DNA of 64,000 bases. It comes from Globisporangium splendens. Taxonomy: Eukaryota > Oomycota > Peronosporomycetes > Pythiales > Pythiaceae. A program made the translations under genes and the position numbers. Positions 51,701 to 62,695 of this stretch are shown here, one piece after another (positions within the stretch are counted from its first letter, which is position 1; every line of letters begins with the position of its first letter). Below the pieces are notes generated by a model. The model was not told where the DNA came from. It saw only the letters and a list, made by a program, of their open reading frames with translations, and searched no databases. The stretch lies in assembly GCA_006386115.1 (NCBI GenBank), contig VFIW01000039.1, positions 124,001 through 188,000 on the forward strand. The letters run 5' to 3'.

Positions 51701-54700
51701 TCCATTAGCGAACGCGAGCAAGCCGAAAAAAGCTTCTTCGGAATCGTCCGAGTTAATCATCGGTACAAGGCTGATCGAATGGTATGCTGGGTCTTGTCTG
51801 CTGACACCCAGACCCTGGAGTAATCTCGGAGGCAATTTCGCGAATGGAGAGTCGTGAACCCTTACACGACTCTTGCTGAAACGTGGGTTGTTGCTCTCTT
51901 TGTCACATCCCATTTCACTCACTCGAACGAAGGCATGATGCCGACTTCCGGGATGGCCAGTTACAAGTCTGAAGGATGATTCATTGGCATCCCAGAGAAG
52001 AAAACACATCTTGACTATCAAGTCACCACTCACAGCATTCTCACCAGTATGATCGGCAGCAAGGCTCACATTTCTCGTTGCCAGAGTAACAGCTTCGCAG
52101 AGTTGCTCAACGCTCGCCGACGACATCAAGTTGTCGTTGCAGATCGCAGACACTTGCAGGAGCACTCGCTTTCTTTGGCACTCGTTTAACACACACTTGC
52201 TGCGCTCATCCACATGCTTCAGGGTCTCAAGGTGCTCAAGTAATTGCTTCTCCATGCTGGCGATGGAAACTTCTGTAACGTGTTTGTCGTTGAAGAACGC
52301 AACTTGGTGGCTTAACAAAGAAAACATAAGCGATCCGAGTTGTTGCTCTTCACTTGTGAAGGGCTCATCTGATCGCTTGGAGAATGCAATCAATCCTTTA
52401 ACGGCTTCGACGTCATTTGACCCCATCTTTCGCACTAACGGGAGCACCATACATGTCTGCAAGATGGCCTGATTCATGACGTTCAGAGTGCTGGATGAAT
52501 GTGGCGGCGTGCTGACTTCCTTGAAAATACTGTCAATAATCGCTCCTTCGCCGTCCGCAAGGTTTTCGTCTGCGCTGAGGATATTAACAAAATCGCAGGT
52601 CGGAAGAAACTTGTGCACCAATGCGCCAACAGCACTCTTCCACGTTCCAAAATCATCAAGAGGTAGCGTCGACCATTCAGCAACAATGTCGACCCACTTG
52701 CTCAACACTCGCTCATAAATCTCTCTCAGACTGTCCAACTCTTGACAGGCTCTGCTCTCTTTTTCGCTGAAATGTTGCAGGCGAGCAACGGAACAGGATA
52801 CGATATCAATTATGGAATCTCTCAAACGCGAATTTGCGAGAAAATCCATGCGCTGCGTCTCCAACTCGAAAGCAAACTCCAACACGGCAGCAGGTTCAGA
52901 CTTTCCCGCACTCAAAGGAACTGCGTAGAAATATTCATATTCGTAGCGCGACAGAAAGAATTCGTGCCACATTGTGGCAAATGCGCGATGGTCTTTGCTG
53001 TAGCTCAATGGCTCTTGGGTATGGAGTACATAACTTGGGATTCCACTCGCAGGTCTTCCATTGCCAGACTGCCCTCCAACCAATTCAATCTTTCCACACT
53101 GGTTTGCTTCCGATGCTGCGATTGTCCAAATTGACGAGGTTGAACTCCAGGTGTTTTCGCTACCACTTGCCGTGGAAGTGACCATAAACAACGTTGCGTT
53201 TGACAACTTCGACCCGAATGCTGGAATTGATGCAGGCATTGCATTTGCGCATCGAACGAGCTCTTCCAACGATTTGCATACCGAGAACTGATTCAGGATA
53301 TCATTCAAAATCTGTTCGTCATCCAGCTGGACAGTGAGCATTTCTTTTTCTTCGCTCAGGACTTCCACTCGCTGAAGCATCGATTCAATGTGATCAAGCT
53401 GCTTGCTTATCAGCAGTGCATGCTCCACGAACTGAATCGCCAACGGAAAAACGCACTGCTTTGTTGCCATTAACAGATCCTAAGACTCTCTGCTTTCTGC
53501 AACACTGAGATTGAGCAGGATCAGAATCATCGAAGCAATGGCTTGGCTGCCATTCGGCGTATCTCGTTCTTCAGCCCAGTCGCTGCGGCATCGGATGGGA
53601 GTCGCCGTCACAGTGTCTCCCGACTCGAAGCTTTCGTTGGAAATCATTACTTGTTGAAGAATTGAAAACTGACCGTCGATGCTGAACAAAGCGCTCCTTC
53701 CAGAATCGTCCGATTCGCTATCAACGGAATCTCCATAGGCGCGTCTGTGCATTTCTTTCGTCTCACCGCGAAAGAGCAGTCGAAGCTGAGGGCTCGGTTC
53801 GTTTGCTTCCAAACTCGTAGATCCAACGATGCGCGTTCCAAAATCGAGGAAAAGCTCTCGAAGAAGCTTCCACTTTGAACTTTCACTCAGCTTTGGAGAA
53901 GTAGCCCACTTTGACCACAATTCTTGGAACCCATGAAGCGAATTCTCAAAGATAAGACTACGACCACGAAACTCACGGTTCAATTTGCAAAGATGACTGA
54001 CTGGCTGCTCGAAAGCCTGTAGGAGGTCTTGATCATGCTCAGAGAATATCGATGCTTCACCAAATGCTTCAATCCGACCGACATTGCCGAGCAATGGCAC
54101 TGTGAGCATCGGCTGACAGCTTTGAAGTCCATTTTGATCAGTGGCTGAATCTCCACACTCCGCAAACTCGAAATCAACCACTCGAATGTGAACGTTCTCC
54201 ACAACCGATCGGCACATTGCAAGTCTGCTTTCAAGCGCTGTCGCAAGTAGAGCTCCGAATGCATCCAGGAACTCCATATTGCATGTCGACGCATCTGGTA
54301 AAATCGCTTCGACTATGCCAATCGAAGCACCACTCGCATTCTTCAGTCCCATCACTAACAGCTGCGCCCCATCATCAATGTCTTTTTTCTTCGAAATCAA
54401 GTCGATCTCATGATGAAGATCTGTCTGATGGATGGATTGCAAGGGAAGAAGCAGCAAGAGGTGGCCATTTGTGGACGGGAGGATGCGATCTTCGTGTGTT
54501 TCAAGCCAGTGAGAATTAAATGTCGGCCCTTCCGATGTTCTGGTCAGCGACACTACGGATGAGCCACTTGATGCAGAGAGATCTTGAGCGTATTTATTGC
54601 GATCGCTCGTCAAACACATCGCATTGACAACGTCTCCTGCCATGCCTGTCGCATCGCCCTCTGCAATCTGGAAGCTTTGATTGCTCTGCAACACCAAATA

Positions 54701-55288
54701 GGATTTATCGTTGCTTCTTTCGACTTGAATCAGCTTCGCATTCCTCGCTGGTAAATACTGACACATCAACGCTTTCACAGCTGTGTAAAACCGACTTCGA
54801 GATACGCAATGTCGGAAAAGGGTAATGCTGGAGGTGCATATCATCTGCACGAATGCATCGCGACGCGCCAGCTCTTCGAGGTGCAGCTCCTGGTCGTAGA
54901 GCTTTTGCAGTTGCTTCATATGGGTTTGTAGCTGTCTCAATCGGTCGAAGGATTCTGGCATAGCGCTCTGGACCAATGTTATCGCTGGCCGTCATAGTCT
55001 CGATGCGGATGGTCGCGCTTTATTCGCAGCAGCAATACCTTTGTGGGCTAACGTGGACACTGCAGCAGCTCGCTCATGGGAGTAACGTCGAAGAAATGGG
55101 GATACTTGGACTTCCGCATCGCTGGAAGCAAGACTTTCGATTTCTTCAAGCGAGCTGATCTCGCTTGCGTCGCTCATTATGACACATTCTGTGCGAGTTG
55201 AATGGATTTGCTCGCGATCTCGATCCCCAAGAGTCGCAACGCTGTCTGCTCTGCGAGTGGACCACACACTTAGACCGTCAAGAGTCAT
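45759..55288 (-). pseudogene. Giant multi-GAF, coiled-coil gene broken by three stops and a frameshift
   Basis: A coding pattern of about 3170 codons runs over 9.5 kb. Four blocks share one frame (54992-55288, 53480-54976, 47792-53470, 47168-47788) and are separated only by single stops: TGA at 54992-54994, TAG at 53480-53482 and TGA at 47792-47794. A fifth (45759-47165) is in another frame, the shift lying near 47210-47240. Content: an N-terminal acidic helix (MSDASEISSLEEIESLAS), then roughly ten or more GAF-like domains of 200-240 residues joined by helical linkers, and a C-terminal coiled coil rich in Gln/Arg. GAF domains bind small ligands or mediate dimerisation. The first stop lies inside a 54-nt GT-AG stretch that could be an in-frame intron. 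The others have no convincing intron. Pseudogene, readthrough and sequence error all remain possible. Confidence 0.55.
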
Positions 55289-55566
55289 CTAATCTCATTG
55301 TACCCGACTCCTGGTAATAGCTTGCGCACAAGAAGCCGGAATGCAAGGACGGACGGAGCACACGAGCGATACCACCTACGAAAGCCTCTCTCGAGGCCTA
55401 CTGGTTAATTATCTTTTTCCAATATCCTGCTAAAGCGGACGGAACTCGAACTGGATGAGAGTGAACAAAGTAAAACAAATCAAGTGAACGGGGTACCTAG
55501 ACGAGCTTCAGGAGGTGGGTGAGCGGGTGCACGCAGCACAGGAGGAGAAACAAAAGCTGAAGCGGG
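55289..55566. other. Short intergenic region
   Basis: Non-coding. It separates the GAF locus from the UAP56-binding-like gene, both on the minus strand. Confidence 0.5.
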
Positions 55567-56507
55567 TCACTTGTAAGCACCAACGACAGGCTTCACCGCA
55601 CTCAATCTAGCATAAAGAAAACATATCACACGTTAGACTCGCAGATACGCAGCATAGTTGCAAAACCACAGCAGACAACGTACGAGAAAGTAACTGTAAA
55701 TCCCTTCCCTTCCGGAATGGTGAATTTCTTCGGGTGAAGGCGGAAATGGCGTTCGATGTTTGATACGTCCAGCGTGCTTTTCGCCTTTTGCTGCTGCTGT
55801 CGCTTCTTCCCAGCTGCAGTTACTGGCGTCGCCTTGACGCGAAGCGCCGATATTTTCTGTTTGCGCACTTGAACGGTGACACCAGCACCGCGTTTCGTCT
55901 GTTTCGGCTTGGTGATCACGAGCCCAGGGCGGTGCTTGTTGATCACTTCTTGGCGTTTGCTAGACGACGCCGCAGTCGTGGCACGAGCTCTCTATGCATC
56001 GCAGAACACATATCGCCCGTTAAAACCAACTCCTCACATCGCAGCCGCATCGTGCTGTTATAGGTAAACGTACAGCAGCCTTCGAGACTTTCACGGTCAC
56101 GGTTTTCTTCACGTTCTGCTGTTGGTGCGAGCTTTTCTTCGCCTTCTTCTTGGAGCCGGCGACATCGGCAGCAAACTGCTTCTTCGCTTTCGCAATCTTT
56201 CCGGAGGCATTCGGCTTCGCCCCCGCCTTTGCCGGCTTGGTGTTGTTCGCTTTCTTGCTGTTCTTGATCAGCGCGTCTGTCAACAGCCAAAGCGCATCCA
56301 CAAAGACAAGGTGAGCGTGTGCACCTTCCACATAATCGATCCGATAGCATCGAGAAGAACGGCGGGCGGAAGCGCGGTCCGCTGGGAAGCACATATACAA
56401 CGCACACACAGGCGCATCCTTCTCTCTATTGACACATACCGAGCGGCATCGCGAGCTTCTCCTCGGGCGAGATGGCGAGCGGAGACGCGGCGTTCTTGGT
56501 CGCCATA
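55567..56507 (-). CDS. Basic protein with a UAP56-binding-like motif (possible mRNA-export adaptor)
   Basis: There are four exons: 56438-56507, 56074-56276, 55684-55991 and 55567-55606, giving 206 residues. All junctions are GT-AG and in frame; the last intron has a TCTAAC branch-like site. Residues about 22-34 read MPLDALIKNSKKAN, close to the UAP56-binding motif (LDDIIKxNxK) of ALY/UIF/CHTOP-type export adaptors. The rest is Lys/Arg-rich and disordered (KPAKAGAKPNASGKIAKAKK, TKPKQTKRGAGVTVQVRKQK) with a more ordered end: DVSNIERHFRLHPKKFTIPE, then TVTFSLSAVKPVVGAYK. Such adaptors recruit the helicase UAP56 to mRNA for nuclear export. No RNA-recognition domain is present. The motif call is by eye. 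A nucleolar or ribosome-assembly factor is the main alternative. Confidence 0.72.
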
Positions 56508-56779
56508 GTGAGCGCTTTCGTCTGTTTCCAAAAATGCGGCATCATCGAATCTATTTCGAAAAAGGAAAGAGGGGAGATTACTGCCCCATGGAGTATTATT
56601 AGCAATGAATGATGAGCAAGATCCTCTCCAACAGCATAACATGTATCCGTAAAAATGATAATTGTGTTTCTGAAGAGGTTTTATGCTGCTGCGATGATGT
56701 TGAAGTCCGAATCGCGATTACGGCAGAATAACCATGAAAGGAGTCAGCTCTTTGCCATTCTAAGGCAGCAGCATGATGA

Positions 56780-58824
56780 TCAAAGACGAAGCTGCTTCCT
56801 GAACAATGGAGCCGCACTGCGCTTCCAGTTCTCTGGCCAGTGCTGCAAAACACAGCCAAGAGCACAATACAACAACACAAAGCTGAGTCACACTGTCGCA
56901 AAATTGAAATCATCACACAACGAGCAAGAGCGGCCATCGTACCTCGACTTTGGTGAGTGCCGCGCGGAGTCGATTCAACTTGGCCGCGTTTGTCGGATAT
57001 CCCTTGAGCAGCTCGAAAAACTGCGCAGCGAGCATCTCCGATGAGTCAAACACCAAGCCGTTCCTGCATTTAAAAGGTGAGAGATTGTCAACAAAGCAGC
57101 AACCGTAGACATACAAGCAGGCTGGATAAACTCACTTTTCATGCTGCACGAGCTCGTCCAGGCACTTGAAGCCAACGGCACACACCGGAACGCCGCATCC
57201 AAACATGTCGAGAACTTTCATGGGCAAATCCAAACCGGAGGACGACGTGTGCAGGCACACACCCAGATCGGCACTGCCTAGCACCAGCGGATAATCGCTC
57301 GCTTCAAGCCACCTGCACGGCAGTCAGAAAGCATTCGACATCGCGTACGTTAGCAATAGGAATGCAGTCAGCTGCGAGTAACAACAGCAGAAGGAGCAGG
57401 TTGCGTACATGGTAGCGATGCGAATGCGCTTGAACGCCAACTGTCGGATCCGCTCCAGGTACATCTCCTTCTGCGGTCCTTTCCCCGTGACGACAACGAG
57501 CAAGTTTGGGAATTCAGTGACAGCCATTGTGGCTGTTTGCTTGTCCAGAAGCGTCAGCGCGTGCAACAGAATGCCAAAATCCTCGTCGGCCGTCCAGCTC
57601 GTCGAGCTGATGATCATCGCGGGACGCTCTTCGCGGTGCACGATGTCGTCGGTTTTCTTCTTTTTACCTGAGCCGCCAGTCACTTTACGCCGTGTCAGCA
57701 ACGTTTCCTCCAAAACGGTTGGGTTCATCCCCCACGACACCAACTGCAGCAATAACAGAGCACCAAAGTCAGCGCCTACAAGTATAACCAGTAACGAGAA
57801 CAGTACGGAGATAGCGTACATCATTGCAGTGGCGGATCTGGTCGCCCACGCGCAGGAAGAGATCGTGTTGCGCCTCGACCGGCGTCGGCTTGAAGAAGAG
57901 CGGCGGCTTGTCGTGCAGCACGGTCGCTTGGATCTGCCACGTGTCCTCGAGCCACTCCTGCATCACTTTCGTCACGCACAGGTTCGCATCGGCCTTTCTC
58001 CCAAACACGCGCTCGATCCACGTCGCAAGCTGCACGTTTCGTACATACACATACTCTTGTGTTAGCATTCACCATTCTTTACGACAGCGTGGAAAACGCA
58101 CAAATACCTTGACGAGCGGATGCTTGGAGCCAAGCGACAGCGCGAGGATGCTGTACCCAAGATTATGCCAATCGATAACGAACTTGGAGCCCTTGAGGCG
58201 GCAGCAGAGCCACACGACCACGAACGTCGGAATGCTACATTCACCAGACAAAGAATGGCATGCACACATGTAAAATTAGAGCTTGTACCTTCATGCCCAT
58301 CCGAATCAAACACAAAGTGTCCTTACGTCGGAGGATTTTGCAGCAAGACGAGGTCGATGCTACCTGCTGTGAACAAAAGAATCCAAAACAGTTGCAAGAG
58401 CTACTCGTGTAGCATAGAGTGCAAGCATTCCACAATAAACGTGAGCTGCCGCTTTGACGCCACACAACCGCAAACAAGCAAGTAAACGCACCTGCACGAC
58501 CACCTTGATTGGCGCGAGCAGCATGAAGAACTTGCGCGAGATGCGCTGCATGCGCGGCGTGAACGTGAGGAAGTGCACGTTCGGCTGCGCGTAGAGCTCG
58601 GGGATGCAGCGCTCGCCGGCGTAGCCCACGAGACTCACTCGCACGTTTTCCAGTTGCGCGAGCGAGAGCGCGTGGTACTGCATGCGCGGACTGCGGCCGA
58701 CGTCACCCAGCACCATCACGACCGCATGGCGCTGCTTCGCGGGCGTGCTGCTGTTGTTGTTGCTGCCGCGCTTCGCCCCCGCACTCTTGCCATTGCGGCG
58801 CCGGACACGCGTATCCGTCGCCAT
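56780..58824 (-). CDS. ALG1: Chitobiosyldiphosphodolichol beta-1,4-mannosyltransferase (ALG1)
   Basis: There are eight exons: about 58488-58824, 58327-58363, 58108-58234, 57820-58029, 57409-57743, 57136-57312, 56943-57063 and 56780-56842, giving about 468 residues, the usual ALG1 size. The enzyme adds the first mannose to GlcNAc2-PP-dolichol on the cytosolic face of the ER. Landmarks in order: [87 protein letters not shown] and [20 protein letters not shown] with [20 protein letters not shown]. These match the GT33 family closely. The N terminus is basic and lacks a strong membrane anchor. The exact donor of intron 1 is uncertain (GTTTAC at 58487 restores frame; the stronger GTGCGT 4 nt earlier does not). 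All other junctions are clean. No defect seen. Confidence 0.93.
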
Positions 58825-59063
58825 CTTCGATTTTGACTAGTGACGCTGGCTGCGTGAAGCAGTGCATTTGTTACTTCTGATGCGAAAAGGGTGCTGTGCG
58901 TCTAACTTCGAATTTGTAACTTAACACTATCAGTTTTTATCATCAATTTGTAAACCCTCCCAAAGTCACACACGTCATACTTCTTAGCAACCCACTTCCA
59001 CACAATCAACGCACAATCGCGACACAAAAGTAACAAACTGCACTTCGGACGATGAAGAGCTGC

Positions 59064-60677
59064 CTACGACACGGCAGCATTGCCGCGGTAGAGCAGCTTG
59101 GTCATGGACGGCAGCGACTCGTTGGCGTCCAGCAGCTCGCCGCTGCTGCTGTTCCCTACGGCGGCGCTCGCGTCCTGATGCAGCGACGAAGAAGAAGGCG
59201 TCATCCACTGCCGCGGAGAACTCACTTGGGTCCACGGGTCTGCTGCTGCTGCTACTGTTGCACCAGTGTCCACTGCCACATTGCTGCCTGCATGCATCAT
59301 GCCATACGCCAAGTCGTCGCGAGACGCTAGCACCGGAGACCCGTCGATCGCAGCGAAATGGTGTCGAGAAGAATCGAACGCGTCCTTCGCGTGCATGGCT
59401 GTGGGCAGCGAGGCGGAGGCGTACGTCGGAGTCAAGTGCACGTCCTCAAAGGACGAAGAGTGCTGAAGTGGAGGGGGAGCCACGGGCGTACTCGCGAAGA
59501 TCCGAGGCTTGCGTAGTAACGGCGACGTCGCTTCGCTGTTCAAGTTGTTGGAGTGGTGGTCGTACTTTGGTTTATAGATATCGGCACTGCTGCTGTCGTC
59601 GGCGTGGTGATAGTAGTTGTAGGATGCGGGAACGCGACCTGACTTGTCCGTGACAACTGCGTGGTCGTCAGCGTAGCTTTCGATCTTGGGCATGGCGTAC
59701 TCGATACTATTGGACGGAAGCATGCTGCTGCTGTAGTGGGTGCTTGTCGCCATATTTGGGGTCCCACCGTCCTCGCTTCGCCTTCGGTTCGGATGCGGAC
59801 TCGAGCCCAAGACGCGTTTGCGCGGCGAGAGACTCGCGAGCGCAAAGTTGAAGCCGCTTGTCGACGTCGGTGTCACGCTGCTCGAGCCAACGAGTGCGTT
59901 GGGACCTCCCTGGGCCAACAGCCGCGAGCGCTCCTTCTGGATCTGCGCTTCGAAGTATGGCAGCGACTTGTTCATGCGCGCGAGGCGCGTGAAGAACTTC
60001 TGCGCGTGCGTGCGCACCTGCGTCGACGTGCGCGTGCCGATGAGCCGCGCGATCTCGCCCCACGCCGGACCCTGGAACATATCGAGGCCCTTGAGGAACC
60101 ACTTGTGCTCGTCGGCGTTCCAGCGGCCGATGGAGATCTCCTTGGCCTTGCGACGCGCCGTCGGCATCGAGTGGAAAGGCTGCTGCTGGGGATACTGGTA
60201 CGGATGCTGGTGGACGACGATCGGCGCTGGTGGATCAGAGGCGTACACAGGGGATGTGGCGTACGGGTGCGTAAACTGGTCGTCGAATGGATCGGCGGCG
60301 TGGGTCATGGCTGGAACTGCTGCTGTTGTTATCCGTGTGTCATTCGTCCACGCGTAGCCTGGAAGCTGGAGTCCTGCTGAGACCTCGTGGTGGACTTGCG
60401 GATCGCTGGCGTACGCGCCATGGGCCGACGGCGAGGGAGCAGCGTACGCTGACCTGTCCATCTGACGTCCGTACACGGCGTCCCATCGGTCTTGCGGATC
60501 CACTGGCGGTGCGTACAGCATGTCACGCTGGACCTGCGGCTGCTGCGGAAGCGCGGCGTCCTCGAGCGGGAACCATCCGGACTGCGACTGCTGCTGGCGA
60601 GTGGGAGCCGCATACTCGTGCTGCTGCTGAACCTGCCAGGAAGAGGGAGAGGACCGGTCGACGCCTCCCGAGTACAT
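59064..60677 (-). CDS. Single-repeat MYB transcription factor, SHAQKYF class
   Basis: The protein has 537 residues and one exon. The MYB/SANT repeat covers residues about 180-232: GRWNADEHKWFLKGLDMF, GPAWGEIARLIGTRTSTQVR, then THAQKFFTRL, the SHAQKYF-type recognition helix with THAQKFF in place of SHAQKYF. The regularly spaced tryptophans of the fold are present. The N-terminal 175 residues are Gln/Pro/Ala/Tyr-rich, with several short glutamine runs. The C-terminal 300 residues are Ser/His/Pro-rich and disordered. A nuclear DNA-binding regulator is predicted; SHAQKYF factors usually recognise GATA-like or TATCC-like sites. The start is the first ATG (MYSGGVDRSS); upstream codons are in frame but lack ATG. 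Oomycete MYBs of this type include sporulation regulators, but this one cannot be placed by eye. Confidence 0.88.
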   Translation of the reverse strand: MYSGGVDRSSPSSWQVQQQHEYAAPTRQQQSQSGWFPLEDAALPQQPQVQRDMLYAPPVDPQDRWDAVYGRQMDRSAYAAPSPSAHGAYASDPQVHHEVSAGLQLPGYAWTNDTRITTAAVPAMTHAADPFDDQFTHPYATSPVYASDPPAPIVVHQHPYQYPQQQPFHSMPTARRKAKEISIGRWNADEHKWFLKGLDMFQGPAWGEIARLIGTRTSTQVRTHAQKFFTRLARMNKSLPYFEAQIQKERSRLLAQGGPNALVGSSSVTPTSTSGFNFALASLSPRKRVLGSSPHPNRRRSEDGGTPNMATSTHYSSSMLPSNSIEYAMPKIESYADDHAVVTDKSGRVPASYNYYHHADDSSSADIYKPKYDHHSNNLNSEATSPLLRKPRIFASTPVAPPPLQHSSSFEDVHLTPTYASASLPTAMHAKDAFDSSRHHFAAIDGSPVLASRDDLAYGMMHAGSNVAVDTGATVAAAADPWTQVSSPRQWMTPSSSSLHQDASAAVGNSSSGELLDANESLPSMTKLLYRGNAAVS

Positions 60678-62272
60678 GTTCGCCCAGGATTGCAAAGTTG
60701 CTAAACGCCGTCCGCAGTTGTTACCTGCGCAATTCTTTGCGTAAATCCTTCTGCTTGTTGGGTTGTGTGCTTCTTTATTTCTTTAATTTTGTTTGTTGCG
60801 TGCGCGAGCCCTTGGCTGTTTGCACCTGCGAACGTGTGTTGTTCGTCGTAGGTTGCTGGCTCCTTGTGTTGTGAGGGCGGTCAGGATGATGTCCTCCTCC
60901 GTGTAGACGGCGGCTTCGTTCCACCCTTCTCTTTCACTGATTATTACCCACAGCTCCAAGCAAATCGGAGCGCCTCCAAGAGCCGTGTCCAGATGCAAAG
61001 TGCTTGTTGGTTGTGTGTGGGAGCAATACTCTTTGAAGCAGGATCAGATCCCCCCACTTTCTTTCCGTGCTTGCCCGTCTCCCCCCAGCTCATCCTAATT
61101 GTTACCAAAGGTTACAAGCGCGATTTGCAGCAACTCATAGGAGCTTTGTATGGACGATTCTGAAAAAGTCGAAAGACCTCTGCATAGGCATAGTTGTGTT
61201 TGCGCATAAACTTGTTTTGTGCTGGCATTGCAAAGCAGCAAAGCGACTCGATCGGGGTATTCGTCTTGGGTTCTCAACTGCCTTCGGCGCAATAAATACA
61301 GAGTGCTAGGTCTGCAGGCAACAGTATGGCAACTTCAACATATCCTACTGCAGCATCAATGGCAGCTACCATAAAAAAGGTGTCGTGAGGTTTCCACTGG
61401 CACAAATTGTAGTTGAATGTAATGTATGGACGAATCAAACTATGCTTGAAGGTACTTGGGCGTAAGGATCTAGTTTATAGGGACCACCGCTTCCAAATCG
61501 AATCGCGGAGCAAAAAGGGCACGGGGTCACCGCTTCCCTGCACATTGTTTTCCTTCGAGATACGTAGGTTGTATAATATACGAGCTGACTAGTGAATATA
61601 CTTCACACTTTCACCACCAAAGTTTGAGCAAGGCGATGCGATAGAAGGTCCACCAAGTCCGACTTCTGGCAAAGAAGAGGGCGAGTGTGCTTGAACAGAT
61701 CAGACAGAGCTACAGCGTCTGAAGTATATTGCATGGGGTCAGGTGTTAAATAAATCTACTATCTAATCTGAAGTTGACTACTGGCATTGACTGCACTCAC
61801 AACTGTGTTGCATAGGCTGCCAAAATCGACAGGATTTGCTCAACAACTGATTCTATGTCTATCAGGAAGTTCGACTGTGCTCGTTTTGCTAGTGAGATGG
61901 GTTGTTGTGCTGAAATAAAGAAAGGCGTCAAGATACTGTACCGTCCTTGCGCCTATCGATTGGAATCACGCCTCGGACGAAGAAACCGGTTTCAAAGTAG
62001 TAACTGAGCGTTTCGAGCTTCACAGGTACCGCCATGACTACGGTATTCTGAGAATCCGACTTCGAATCAGATTCTTCACAATATTGTGAAGTTTAAGTTG
62101 CTCTTCACTCTCAAACTTCTCATCTGTCGCATGTGCAACATAAAACTTCGCTTTTTCAGCGGTCTGATTGGTCATAATCCGGCAAAAAGCAAATTTAAAA
62201 ATTTGAAAAGATCCACATCAAACGTCGCCATGCCAACTTTAAACACTTGCCGTTCACTACATCATCTGCTGA
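60678..62272. other. Intergenic, about 1.6 kb, A/T-richer towards the right
   Basis: No gene was recognised. A 16-nt palindrome TTCACAATATTGTGAA lies at about 62073-62088. The right part may be the 5' non-coding end of a hAT-type element, but terminal repeats cannot be verified because the element's other end lies beyond the window. Confidence 0.5.
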
Positions 62273-62695
62273 GGCGAGTGCGCATCACGAAAGCTTGGAT
62301 CGCAGTTGCAGCAGCAACAGATCGGCGGCAATAACAGCAGCAGCCTCGAGGCTGTTGTGCACCTCAACGCGTTGAGCTCACATTGTGTGGCTGCATCAGC
62401 AGCGGGTGTAACGCCATCCTATTCGTGCAATACACAGCGAATACAACCCAGTAGCTTTTTGAAGCATCACCAATCTCTTCGGCCGCCGCAACATTTCTTG
62501 ATCGGTGCTCAGGCTGCACGAGATCTTCGCTTGGGCGAAAGAGACATTCGATCTGCCGAACGCGCCCACCGCGTAAGCGCAGAGCACGCTGCCCAAGAGG
62601 AGCTCTGCTCCTGTACCAAGAGTGTAGCAGTGTCGTCGTCCAGAACTGCAATTCAGCCGCTCGCCCTTTTGCCATACGATCGTGCACCAGCGATC

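Noticed and set aside
58241..58477. Alternative reading of ALG1 exon 2 in the frame [14 protein letters not shown]
   Set aside because: The frame giving [12 protein letters not shown] matches the ALG1 family and joins exon 3 cleanly. The alternative does not.
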